In this document: in pieces, positions 17,586-29,577 of the stretch
Position numbering within the stretch: the first letter of the stretch is position 1
Layout: the number at the start of each line of letters is the position of its first letter
Assembly (NCBI RefSeq): GCF_000819865.1
Contig: NZ_CDDF01000005.1
Coordinates: 488,206-552,205 of the forward strand
Reading direction: 5' to 3'
DNA length: 64,000 bases
From: Aeromonas eucrenophila
GTDB taxonomy: Bacteria > Pseudomonadota > Gammaproteobacteria > Enterobacterales > Aeromonadaceae
Position numbers and translations under genes: made by a program
The notes under the pieces: generated by a model
Database searches by the model: none
What the model was told of the DNA's origin: nothing
Seen by the model: only the letters and a program-made list of their open reading frames with translations

Positions 17586-17617
17586 AAAGGGGGCATTAGC
17601 CCCCTTTTATTTTTTTA
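17586..17617 (+). terminator. Rho-independent terminator after wzz
   Basis: AAAGGGGGC and GCCCCCTTT pair around a four-base ATTA loop, followed by a T-rich tail. It ends the O-antigen transcription unit. Confidence 0.92.
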
Positions 17618-17666
17618 AGGCAAAGCGTGATGGCAGGATTGGTATGGGCGTGAGGAGCCAAGGAAA

Positions 17667-19385
17667 ATGATTGCGACGGCAAGGATGTTTAGTGTGTTCA
17701 GCGGGCTGTACTGGCTGCTCGGCATGCATTTCTTCATGCACAACCCGGGCGGATCCGGGCTTTATCTGCCGTTCAATGCCTGGGGATGGATCTTCGTCAG
17801 CCTGGTGATGGGGCTCGGGCTCTGGCAGGTGACCTTGCGTCAGACGTTGGTGGTATCCCCTTTGCAGATAGGACTCTGGCTGGGAGGCATGTTGTTGTTG
17901 CTGCCCATGGCGTATCCGGGCTTCGAGCTCAAGGATTATGCCGTTCCCCGGCTGCTGGGGCTGTTTGCCGGTCTACTGTTTCTGAGTTGTCTCTACCAAT
18001 GGCAATGGGAGCGCCAGACGCGGGATAAACTGCTCTATCTCTTATTGGGGGCAGTGGCTATTGAAGCTGTTCTCGGCCTGGTGCAGTTCTATCTGCTAAC
18101 ACCGGGTAACTGGATAGGCTACGACACTCGGGCCAACCGCCCTTACGGCATCTTCCAGCAACCCAATGTGATGGCGAGCTTTATGGCGACCGGGCTGTCC
18201 TTGGCCATCTGGCTGGAGATACGTGCTGACGCCAATCCTTGGCTGAAGGGGCTGCGCTATGGCGTGATCCTCGCAACTTCGGTGCTATTGGTGGTGTTGC
18301 AGTCCCGAGTCGGTCAGATTGGCGGGCTGTTGGTCCTGCTCTTACTGGCGCCGCAACTATATCGCCAGCAGCAGCTAGTCCGGATGCTGGGACTGGTCGG
18401 ACTGGGTGTGACATTGGGTCTGGCATCCCAATACGGGATGAGCGGCTTTAAACGAGAGGCTGAAGAATATCTATCCGGTGGTGCTCGATCTGATATATGG
18501 CCTTTTACGTTACGTTTGATTTTTCAATATTGGCTTTTAGGGATTGGGTATGGAAGTTTTGAATCCACGTTCTTTCAGGCCTATACGGAGGCTCGGCAGT
18601 TTAATCCCAATATAGGAATGCCAATATACAACCTCGACCACCCTCACAACGAGTTTCTCTATTGGGCGGTGGAGGGGGGGCTTGCTCCCATGCTCGGCAT
18701 GCTGATCATGGCGGGGGCCTTGCTGTGGCGATTGAGCAAAGCCGGCTGGCATCGGGGATTGGCCCTGCTGGCATTGGTGACGCCCATCTTGCTGCACACC
18801 CAGACCGAGTATCCCTTCTATCATGCCATCGCCCTCTGGTGGGCCCTGTTGCTGCTCATCTATGTGCTGGATGCGGAAGTGGAGGAGGGGGCGCACGCCT
18901 TGGGCCATGCGAGCTGGCGGGAATATGTCTATCGCCCCTGGCTACTGCTGCGCTTCGCGGCCATCGCGATTCCCCTCATCGTCGTGCCCTTTATGCTGAC
19001 CGCCATTCACACCGCCTGGGTGGTGACCAAGTATGAGCGCGGCGGTTACAAGGAGCCGACCCTGCTGCTGGAGGTGGTCAATCCCATGGCTTGGTTGACC
19101 CGGGTGGAGTTCGACGTGAATGCGGTGCGCCTGATGGTGGGCCTGCAGGCCAATAACAAGGAGGAGCTCGAAGCCTACCTCGACTGGGGCAAAGAGTTCG
19201 TGCGCCACACTCCGCGCGCCAACATCTACGCCAATATGGTGATCGCCCTCAATGCGTTGGGGCGAGCGGAGGAGGCGGACCGTCTGCGCAGCCAGGCGCT
19301 GGCGCTCTATCCAGGTGAGCCCTTGCTTACCACCTCGGCGGCCAAGTCGGTGGCGGCGACCCTGGAGCGCAAGCCTTCCTCCTGA
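17667..19385 (+). CDS. PglL/Wzy_C-family ligase (O-oligosaccharyltransferase or O-antigen ligase)
   Basis: The 572-residue protein has about 11-12 membrane segments over residues 5-460 and a soluble C-terminal tail. The motif RPYGIFQQPNVMASFMATGL near residues 157-177 is the PglL_A signature of protein O-oligosaccharyltransferases; the large loop DHPHNEFLYWAVEGG near 317-331 is the Wzy_C catalytic loop with the conserved His. The C-terminal part (RVEFDVNAVRLMVGL...ANIYANMVIALNALGRAEEA) looks like the Wzy_C_2 region. It could transfer O-units to pilin or other periplasmic proteins, or to lipid A core. ATG after AAGGAAA is used. Codons for about residues 272-320 are more AT-rich than the rest. 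Confidence 0.82.
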   Translation: MIATARMFSVFSGLYWLLGMHFFMHNPGGSGLYLPFNAWGWIFVSLVMGLGLWQVTLRQTLVVSPLQIGLWLGGMLLLLPMAYPGFELKDYAVPRLLGLFAGLLFLSCLYQWQWERQTRDKLLYLLLGAVAIEAVLGLVQFYLLTPGNWIGYDTRANRPYGIFQQPNVMASFMATGLSLAIWLEIRADANPWLKGLRYGVILATSVLLVVLQSRVGQIGGLLVLLLLAPQLYRQQQLVRMLGLVGLGVTLGLASQYGMSGFKREAEEYLSGGARSDIWPFTLRLIFQYWLLGIGYGSFESTFFQAYTEARQFNPNIGMPIYNLDHPHNEFLYWAVEGGLAPMLGMLIMAGALLWRLSKAGWHRGLALLALVTPILLHTQTEYPFYHAIALWWALLLLIYVLDAEVEEGAHALGHASWREYVYRPWLLLRFAAIAIPLIVVPFMLTAIHTAWVVTKYERGGYKEPTLLLEVVNPMAWLTRVEFDVNAVRLMVGLQANNKEELEAYLDWGKEFVRHTPRANIYANMVIALNALGRAEEADRLRSQALALYPGEPLLTTSAAKSVAATLERKPSS

Positions 19386-19410
19386 TGGCATCACCGTTTT
19401 ACCTTGTTTC

Positions 19411-19440
19411 GTAACGGCCGCCATGCGGCCGTTATCATTT
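19411..19440 (+). terminator. Hairpin after the PglL-like gene
   Basis: TAACGGCCGC and GCGGCCGTTA form a strong stem with a short loop, followed by TCATTT. The T tract is weak, but the position just after the stop suggests termination. Confidence 0.65.
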
Positions 19441-19578
19441 CCATCTCAGGCAAGCTTGCAGTCAGCTTCGGCGGTGTAGTCTCGTTGGAAAATGGCGAGG
19501 ATTCTCAATTATCTACAAGCCATTCATCAGCCAGTCGCCCGGATCACAGGGCATTCATTCTTCATCGGAGTCGACATC

Positions 19579-20034
19579 GTGAAAAGAATCGCATTCATCG
19601 CCGCCAGCCTGCTTATCCTGACCATCTCACCCGCCATGGCCGGTACCAGTGCCAAGGTGGAATACGGCACAGTGCAGGAGAGCCGACTCGTCGGCACACC
19701 GAGCACTTCCTCCCATCAGCAGGGGAGCCGGCCACTACGCACCATAGGGGCTGCGGCCCTGGGGGCGGCCGCCGGTAGCCAGTTTGGCGGCGGCTCGGGT
19801 CAGACCATAGCGACAGTGACGGGGGCCATCGCCGGGGCCGAGGTATCGCGTCGTCGCCAGGGGGATCAGGGAGCTGCGCCTACCGGGCAATCGGTCGAGC
19901 TGCTGATCAAGACCGAAGCGGGGACGCTGCTCAATGTCGTGCAGGAGAGCGATCCCAAGCTCAGCTTCAACAAGGGGGACAGGGTGCGCATCCTGACCTC
20001 CGGGACCGATACCCAGGTCGACAAGACCCTCTAG
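19579..20034 (+). CDS. Exported glycine-zipper protein
   Basis: The 151-residue protein has a signal peptide (KRIAFIAASLLILTISPAMA, cut after AMA) and a glycine-zipper segment GAAALGAAAGSQFGGGSGQTIATVTGAIAGAEVSRR near residues 55-90, as in the 17-kDa antigen/SlyB/2TM family. The C-terminal part ends in a small beta domain with FNKGDRVRIL. There is no lipobox cysteine, so it is not a typical lipoprotein. GTG is taken as start because it begins the signal peptide and follows GGAG; an ATG 29 codons upstream gives an atypical leader. Function unknown, probably envelope-related. Confidence 0.72.
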   Translation: MKRIAFIAASLLILTISPAMAGTSAKVEYGTVQESRLVGTPSTSSHQQGSRPLRTIGAAALGAAAGSQFGGGSGQTIATVTGAIAGAEVSRRRQGDQGAAPTGQSVELLIKTEAGTLLNVVQESDPKLSFNKGDRVRILTSGTDTQVDKTL

Positions 20035-20291
20035 GCTGCCACCTCCGCCCACAGGTGAGACGCCGCGATGCCTGGCTAGTCGCACCCAAGATAGGCGGCG
20101 CCCCGGCTTTGCCGTCAGCCCGCCGTCATTGGCTGGCCTCGATTGGTTTGCGTTATGCCAGGGCGCCCTGGCCTGAACTGTGCGATGTTTCATCAAGGGT
20201 TTGATTGGCTCGCAAAAATGCGGTTCAGTGCTGGACGCCTGGAGTGCCTTGGCTAAGATAACCGCCTTAACGTTTGGCAAGGGAGGTTGAA

Positions 20292-20945
20292 ATGGAGTTA
20301 GTACTAGGCCCGCTGGAGGCTCGCGTGATCGGCTGTCTGATAGAGAAAGAGATCTGCACGCCGGATCAGTACCCTCTCTCTCTCAATGCGCTGGTCAACG
20401 CCTGCAACCAGAAGAGCAACCGCGAACCCGTGCTGGAGCTCTCCGAGCTGGACATCCGCGCTGTCATCGACGAGCTGATCCGTCGTCGGCTGGTGGTCAA
20501 TACCGCCGGCTTCAACGCGCGGGTGCCGCGCTACCAGCACCGCTTCTGCAACACCGAATTTGGCGAGCTGAAGTTCAGCGCCCAGGAGCTCGGCATCATC
20601 TGCGAGCTGCTGCTGCGCGGCCCGCAGACGCCGGGTGAGTTGCGCTCGCGCACCAACCGGCTGTGCAGCTTCGATGATGTGACCCAGGTGGACGCCGTGC
20701 TGGCCAGGCTCGCCGAGCAGGGCCCCTATGTGGTCAAGCTGCCGCGCGAGCCGGGCAAGCGTGAGTCCCGCTACGCCCACCTGTTCAGCGGTGAGATAGA
20801 CCTGCAGGCCCTGGCCGAGGCGGCTCCCGTCAGCCATCCTGTCTCTCCTGCCGCCGATCGCCTGAGCGCGCTGGAGGACGAGGTCGAGGCCCTCAAGGCG
20901 CAGCTGCAGGCGCTGGAAGCGCGACTGGCCGAGCTGGAAGGCTAG
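20292..20945 (+). CDS. yceH: YceH family protein (UPF0502, DUF480)
   Basis: The 217-residue protein begins MELVLGPLEARVIGCLIEKE and contains YPLSLNALVNACNQKSNR, the hallmark of YceH, in a tandem winged-helix fold. The last 30 residues are a coiled coil rich in Ala, Leu and Glu. The ATG preceded by GGGAGG at five bases is chosen over one six codons upstream. Members are conserved in proteobacteria with no firm function; a DNA-binding role is only suggested by the fold. Confidence 0.9.
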   Translation: MELVLGPLEARVIGCLIEKEICTPDQYPLSLNALVNACNQKSNREPVLELSELDIRAVIDELIRRRLVVNTAGFNARVPRYQHRFCNTEFGELKFSAQELGIICELLLRGPQTPGELRSRTNRLCSFDDVTQVDAVLARLAEQGPYVVKLPREPGKRESRYAHLFSGEIDLQALAEAAPVSHPVSPAADRLSALEDEVEALKAQLQALEARLAELEG

Positions 20946-20972
20946 CCTTTCCCACCATGGACCTTATGAAAC

Positions 20973-20995
20973 AAGGCGCTTCGGCGCCTTTATCT
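20973..20995 (+). terminator. Terminator after yceH
   Basis: AAGGCGC and GCGCCTT pair around a TTCG tetraloop, followed by TATCTT. Confidence 0.8.
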
Positions 20996-21193
20996 TGCCT
21001 TTTCCTCGCATGATCCCGGCATTTTCCCGCGTTTAATCCACTTCGCTCCTCTTCCTTCCCATCGTCGAACCGTCCTGTGGCCTAGGTCATAACATGAGCC
21101 TGCCCGCTTTTTTTGTACTAATTCGCGGTTAAGGGTCGAGCCGCCGCCGCTTTCCCGTTAAAATTCCGCCTTTGCACCTGCCCGTGAGTTCTG

Positions 21194-25048
<3,855 letters not shown>

Positions 25049-25082
25049 CAGCGGCAACCACTGTTCGTGCATTCGTCCAGGC

Positions 25083-25115
25083 AAGGGGATCGTCATCATG
25101 GCGATCCCCTTGTCA
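25083..25115 (+). terminator. Terminator after the SNF2 gene
   Basis: AAGGGGATCG and CGATCCCCTT form a ten-pair stem with a nine-base loop, followed by GTCATTT. It may work in both directions, toward tus as well. Confidence 0.75.
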
Positions 25116-25185
25116 TTTGAGAGGGTTGACCTCGTTGCCGGCAGGATGGCTAGCCACCAGGTGGCGTCAGCCCCGTGGCTGGAGA

Positions 25186-26079
25186 CTACCCCTGATAGCG
25201 ATAGAGGTGCAGCCGCTCTATGATGGCCTCGCCCCCTATCTTGCGATCCCGCCGCGCCTGGCGCAGCTTGGGCGGGTAGTGGCCGAGGTGGGTGACGCTG
25301 GGCGGCGTGTCCGAGCAGAGCAGTAGCGGCAGGCTTGCCTTTAGCTGCTGCTTGCGTGGCTCCCTGTCCTGCCACAGCAGGTTGATCATGGGGTGGGTCT
25401 TGACCGGCCGCCGGATCCGCAGCTCCACATCGGCCGGCAGGCGGCGAATGTCGTACACCTCCTGATCCACCATCTTGCTCCACTCCTCGTTGTCCGACAG
25501 CGCCGGAATATAGCGGCGGCTGCGCTCCAGCATCTCCAGCACCTGCTCCCGGCTGAGGCGGCTGATGCTCTGTTTGTCCGCCCAGGTGAAGCCGAGGGAA
25601 TGCAGCTCCCCTGTGAGCAGGGTCAGCTTGCGGTAGACCTGCAAGGTGATGACGCCGGGCAGCGCCTGGTGCACCAGCTCGAACTTCTCGTCCCGTCCTC
25701 CCGCCTCCTGCACCATGGCCTTGAAGGTGAGCTTGTGGCCGTTGATCTCGTCGATGAGCGGAGCGAGCTGGCCGGCACTGGCAGCGGGGAAGCGCAGCCA
25801 GCCAGGCAGCCTGTGGGTGGCCTTGGTGGAGCAGCCGGGGCGGGCGCTGTGATCCCGATAGGCGGCCAGGGTGGCGGCCAGCGCGGCTTCGCCGCCCAGA
25901 TAACCCACCTCGATCGCCTCGATGGGATCGTGTTCCTCTCCCAAGGGCACCGTGGGCAGGGGATAGACATGGGCCTCCAGCGGCTCGAGTTGACCGAGCA
26001 GCCCGGCGAGGCGGGCCAGCGCGTCTTCCAGGGTGGCCATCTGCTGGCGCAGGGCGGCGGTGGGGGTAAAGGTATCCAT
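25186..26079 (-). CDS. tus: DNA replication terminus site-binding protein Tus
   Basis: The 297-residue protein matches the Tus family in blocks along its length: EHDPIEAIEV, KATHRLPGWL, FELVHQALPGVITLQVYRKLTLL, FTWADKQSI, EEWSKMVDQEVYDI, ELRIRRPVKTHPM and the C-terminal IERLHLYRY. Tus binds Ter sites as a monomer and blocks replication forks moving one way. MDTFTPT is chosen as start because AGGA lies eight bases upstream; an ATG two codons earlier is possible. It is transcribed toward the SNF2 gene. A chromosomal tus outside the Enterobacterales is less common. Confidence 0.92.
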   Translation of the reverse strand: MDTFTPTAALRQQMATLEDALARLAGLLGQLEPLEAHVYPLPTVPLGEEHDPIEAIEVGYLGGEAALAATLAAYRDHSARPGCSTKATHRLPGWLRFPAASAGQLAPLIDEINGHKLTFKAMVQEAGGRDEKFELVHQALPGVITLQVYRKLTLLTGELHSLGFTWADKQSISRLSREQVLEMLERSRRYIPALSDNEEWSKMVDQEVYDIRRLPADVELRIRRPVKTHPMINLLWQDREPRKQQLKASLPLLLCSDTPPSVTHLGHYPPKLRQARRDRKIGGEAIIERLHLYRYQG

Positions 26080-26142
26080 CGGCATATCCTGTGGTCGACC
26101 CCGCTTTTACCCGTGTCAGGCGGAAAGCGGGGCTGGCTAAAC

Positions 26143-26162
26143 TACTGTATAAATAACCATAC
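26143..26162. promoter_or_regulatory. Candidate operator upstream of tus (LexA-like, or a degenerate Ter)
   Basis: TACTGTATAAATAACCATAC starts with a perfect LexA half site (TACTGTATA) but its other half is poor (CCAT instead of ACAG). Read on the minus strand it gives GGTATGGTTATTTA, which shares GTATG and some T positions with Ter. In E. coli, TerB overlaps the tus promoter, so the place suits either reading. Confidence 0.3.
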
Positions 26163-26600
26163 CAGCATGCCACAAGGGCGCCAAGTGCCGCTTTGATCGG
26201 TGCTCCGGATGAAGGGAAAATGTGATAGCCATTTGAGTGTTTCCGCTTTGTATCTTCCTGTTAAATAAGGATCGATGAAAGATCACATGATTAACAACTG
26301 GCTGTAAATTTCAGGTTGCCAGCGGGATCGCCGGATCCGGTGACTGCATACCTAATTTGAGAAAGTGCATAGTTAGAAGTGTGCCATGCAGCAGAAAATG
26401 CTGCGGGGGAAATATGCGGAATAACAGGAAGGCATTATCTTTTAAAATCAACAGCTTGATGTCTCCGTTATGCGGTTATTCGCCATTAGTTTTACTAATG
26501 TCTTGTATCAAAATTCGTCAATTGAGACGCCTCCTCTGCCTGACTAAGCTTTGCGCAACTGATTTGAACCTTGTGCAGAACCTTTGAGAGGAGCCATCCC
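26163..26600. other. Intergenic region between tus and the DUF1127 gene
   Basis: About 440 bases, more AT-rich than the surroundings. A frame of 76 codons (26357-26587) has no ribosome binding site or recognisable product. The region probably holds the promoters of the divergent tus and DUF1127 genes; I see no consensus -35/-10 pair. Confidence 0.4.
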
Positions 26601-26810
26601 ATGGCCAACATGACTTATACCGAAGCCGGTTACCAGCATTCCAGCCAATCGAACCTGATGGCTCGCGTGAAAACGACTGTCCTGACCTGGCTGGAACGCA
26701 GCCGCAGCCGTCGCCAGCTCTCCGAGCTGCCTTCCTACCTGCTCAAAGACATCGGCTTGAACGAATCCGACCGCTATCAAGAGACCACCAAGCCGTTCTG
26801 GCGTGGTTGA
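26601..26810 (+). CDS. DUF1127 small protein
   Basis: The 69-residue basic protein ends in WLERSRSRRQLSELPSYLLKDIGLNESDRYQETTKPFWRG, the DUF1127 (YjiS-like) signature of small Arg-rich proteins with an LKDIGL core. Some members bind RNA or regulate phosphate and carbon metabolism in alphaproteobacteria; the function here is unknown. ATG follows GAGAGGAG by eight bases, a strong ribosome binding site. It is a single-gene unit. Confidence 0.87.
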   Translation: MANMTYTEAGYQHSSQSNLMARVKTTVLTWLERSRSRRQLSELPSYLLKDIGLNESDRYQETTKPFWRG

Positions 26811-27106
26811 TCGACCGGGCATGGATGCCTCGTTTTTCTGCTGACTTGTGTTTTTCTACCGATAGTCTTCCCTATTGCCGCCGCTCACCGCCGGCCCTGT
26901 TTCTCCTCGCTTCACCCGTTTGAATGCCCCTTCTCGCTTGCGCTTCCTGCTTGCCATCCCTATCACGTAATTTGTCATCGCCTGTCGTCACATTTGTATC
27001 CTTACTGTTTGAATTTGTTTAAAAACTGATTTTAAGCCGAGGCGCCTTGCGTATAATCCGCATTGTCTGACATCGACATGTGTGAACCGACAAGAGGGTG
27101 AGACGG

Positions 27107-28132
27107 ATGATTCCCCAGCATGACTTTTTGGCCCTGACCCGCCGCCACGAGTGGCAGCTCGAGCCTTTCTCCTATGCGCTGCCAAACGGTGATGCGGTCC
27201 AGGTGTGGGACACGGGGGTACTCTGCCTGGAGCCTGCCAACGGCGCCGGTGATGAGCCTGGCGGACGCAAGGACATAGTGCTCTCCTGCGGCATTCACGG
27301 TAATGAGACGGCCCCCATCGAGATCTGCAACCAGTTGCTGACGCGCTTGCTCAGCGGCGAGTTGCAGAGCCGCCATCGGGTGCTGTTCCTGTTCGGCAAC
27401 CCGGCGGCCATGAACCTGGGGCTGCGGGAGGTGGAGGAGAACATGAACCGCCTCTTCTCCGGCGCCCACAGCAAGGGGGAGGGACTGTGCAACCGGGAGC
27501 GGATCCGCGCCATGCGCCTCGAGCAGTATGTGAGCCGCTTCTTCGCCGACCCCGCCCGGCCCCGTTATCACTATGATCTGCACACCGCCATTCGCGGCTC
27601 GCGCCACGAGAAATTTGCGGTCTACCCCTTCCCCCACGAGCGGCCCCACTGCAAGGAGCAGGTGCAGTTCCTCGGCGCCTGCGGGGTGCGCACCATACTG
27701 CTCTCCGCCGGACCGACCACCACCTTCAGCTACTACAGCTCCCATCGTCACGGCGCCCACGCCTTCACGGTGGAGCTCGGCAAGGTGCGTCCCTTCGGCG
27801 AGAACGACATGACCCGCTTCCTCGAGGCTCGCCAGGCGTTGCAGGAGTTGGTGACCCAGGACGAGATGGCGCTGGAGTCCTGGCGGGCGGATGACTTCAC
27901 CCTGTTCGCCATCGATCGGGTGATCAACAAGCGCTCGGAGCAGTTCCGCTTCCTGTTTGCCAGCGATGTGGACAATTTCACCGAGTTTCCCCAGGGGTTT
28001 GTGCTGGCGGAGGACGGGGATCAGCAGTACAGGGTCGAGAAACCGCGGGAGGCGGTGGTTTTCCCCAACGCCAACGTGGCCATCGGCCAGCGCACCATGC
28101 TGCTGGTGGTGCCGACCCGGCTGTGGGAGTGA
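27107..28132 (+). CDS. astE: Succinylglutamate desuccinylase
   Basis: Last step of the arginine succinyltransferase pathway: hydrolysis of N-succinylglutamate to succinate and glutamate. The 341-residue zinc hydrolase has the ligand motif SCGIHGNETAPIE near residues 60-72 and YDLHTAIRGS near 155, plus VELGKVRPFGEN at the end of the catalytic domain. ATG is chosen over an in-frame GTG three codons earlier because AGAGGG lies about eight bases before it. A TATAAT box at 27052-27057 may serve as -10 though its -35 is weak. The other ast genes are not in this window. Confidence 0.94.
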   Translation: MIPQHDFLALTRRHEWQLEPFSYALPNGDAVQVWDTGVLCLEPANGAGDEPGGRKDIVLSCGIHGNETAPIEICNQLLTRLLSGELQSRHRVLFLFGNPAAMNLGLREVEENMNRLFSGAHSKGEGLCNRERIRAMRLEQYVSRFFADPARPRYHYDLHTAIRGSRHEKFAVYPFPHERPHCKEQVQFLGACGVRTILLSAGPTTTFSYYSSHRHGAHAFTVELGKVRPFGENDMTRFLEARQALQELVTQDEMALESWRADDFTLFAIDRVINKRSEQFRFLFASDVDNFTEFPQGFVLAEDGDQQYRVEKPREAVVFPNANVAIGQRTMLLVVPTRLWE

Positions 28133-28221
28133 TCTGAGCCCGTCTCTGCCCGCCAAACCGGCGTCCCTGGCGGCCGAGAGGGCAGAACACAGATTGGGAA
28201 TGATCCCGTACCCACCATGAC

Positions 28222-28250
28222 AGGGAGCCCGAAAGGGCTCCCTTCTTCGT
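28222..28250 (+). terminator. Terminator after astE
   Basis: AGGGAGCCC and GGGCTCCCT pair around a GAAA tetraloop, followed by TCTTCGTT. Confidence 0.85.
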
Positions 28251-28403
28251 TCCTACTCGCCGAAAATCTCATCTTCTTTCTGAAATTAAAGAAGTTTCTA
28301 CTGGTCTAACCTGACGAAATCCCATTGCCATAAAGTTAACATGTTGTTTACATTTTGAGGGTCACCTCATGGTGGTGACGTTGACAACGGCAAGGAGCCA
28401 GTT

Positions 28404-29501
28404 ATGACCCATGTCGACATCCCTTTCCTTCGTTACCTCGATGAGGAGGGGCGCCCGGTCGCGACACTGCCGACCTGGCTGGACAAGGCGATCCTGCACA
28501 CCTTCTACCGCAACATGGTGATGGTGCGCAGCTATGACAAGAAAGCGATAGCGCTGCAGCGAACCGGCAAACTCGGCACCTTCCCCTCTCACCTGGGGGC
28601 GGAGGCGGTGGGGATTGGGGTCGGGCTCGCCATGCGGCCGGAGGATGTCTACGTACCCTATTACCGGGACATGCCGACCCTCTATGTGAGAGGCGTGCCC
28701 ATGGAGCAAAACCTGCAATATTGGGGCGGGGATGAGCGGGGTAGTGTTTTCTATAAGTCAGATGGTGAATTATCGGAAGATTTACCTATCTGCGTGCCCA
28801 TCGCCACTCAGATCACCCACGCCGCCGGCATCGCCGCGGCCTTCAAGCTGCGCAACCAACCCAGGGTCGCCGTGGTCACCATCGGTGATGGCGGCACCTC
28901 CAAGGGGGATTTCCTCGAGGGGCTCAACTGCGCCGGCGTCTGGCACCTGCCCATGGTGATGATCATCAACAACAACCAGTGGGCCATCTCGGTGCCGCGC
29001 AAGCTGCAGACCAGTGCCCCCACCTTGGCCCAGAAGGGCATAGGGGCCGGGGTGCGCAGCCTGCAGGTCGATGGCAACGACGTGGTGGCCGTCTATGAGG
29101 CGACCCGCGCGGCCATGGATCGGGCCCGCAGCGGCAAGGGGCCGACCCTGATCGAGGCTGTCAGCTACCGGCTCGGGGATCACACCACAGCCGACGATGC
29201 CACCCGCTATCGGGAATCCGCCGAGGTGGAAGCAGCCTGGGCCAAGGAGCCGGTCAAGCGGCTGCGCCAGTTCATGGCCGAACAGGGCTGGTGGGACGAG
29301 CAACAGGAGCAGGCCCTGCTGGCGGAAGCCGCCCGTGAGGTCGAGCGCGCCGTCGCCGCCTACGAGGGCACGGCACCCCAGGCACCGGAAACCCTGCTCG
29401 ATTACCAGTTCGCCGAGCTGCCGCGGGACTATCGCGCCCAGCGCCAGCGCATCATCGCCAAGGGCATGCAATTGCAGGGCGGGGAGACACATCATGAGTG
29501 A
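28404..29501 (+). CDS. 2-oxo acid dehydrogenase E1 component, alpha subunit (PdhA/BkdA1-like)
   Basis: The 365-residue thiamine diphosphate enzyme decarboxylates a 2-oxo acid and passes the acyl group to the lipoyl arm of E2. The TPP motif starts GDGGTSKGDF near residue 155 and ends in INNNQWAIS; SYRLGDHTTADDATRYR is the phosphorylation-loop region, which looks closer to PdhA than to branched-chain enzymes. Pyruvate or branched-chain oxo acids are both possible. AAGGAG lies six bases before the ATG. Codons for about residues 112-130 are unusually AT-rich. The stop overlaps a micro-ORF that precedes the beta subunit. Confidence 0.88.
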   Translation: MTHVDIPFLRYLDEEGRPVATLPTWLDKAILHTFYRNMVMVRSYDKKAIALQRTGKLGTFPSHLGAEAVGIGVGLAMRPEDVYVPYYRDMPTLYVRGVPMEQNLQYWGGDERGSVFYKSDGELSEDLPICVPIATQITHAAGIAAAFKLRNQPRVAVVTIGDGGTSKGDFLEGLNCAGVWHLPMVMIINNNQWAISVPRKLQTSAPTLAQKGIGAGVRSLQVDGNDVVAVYEATRAAMDRARSGKGPTLIEAVSYRLGDHTTADDATRYRESAEVEAAWAKEPVKRLRQFMAEQGWWDEQQEQALLAEAAREVERAVAAYEGTAPQAPETLLDYQFAELPRDYRAQRQRIIAKGMQLQGGETHHE

Positions 29502-29577
29502 AATCACACTGCTCGAAGCGGTCCGCCTGACATTGCATCACGAGATGGCTCTGGGCTTGGGGAGGCTGCATGAGTGA
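29494..29577 (+). repeat. Micro-ORF: partial duplicate of the start of the E1-beta gene
   Basis: A 27-codon frame begins MSEITLLEAVRLTLHHEM, nearly the same as the true E1-beta start MSEITLLEAINLALHHEM 76 bases later, then departs and stops. Its ATG overlaps the E1-alpha stop and its stop overlaps the E1-beta ATG, both as ATGAGTGA. The 76-base offset means the copies are in different frames. It looks like a degenerate tandem duplication that kept translational coupling. Confidence 0.85.

Noticed and set aside
26284-26300. Ter-like GTTGTTAATC upstream of tus
   Set aside because: Only about seven positions of the core agree, so I do not list it as a feature; mentioned as a weak candidate in the findings.
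26357-26587. Frame of 76 codons upstream of the DUF1127 gene
   Set aside because: Cys- and Arg-rich product without family resemblance or translation signal; it ends inside the next gene's leader.
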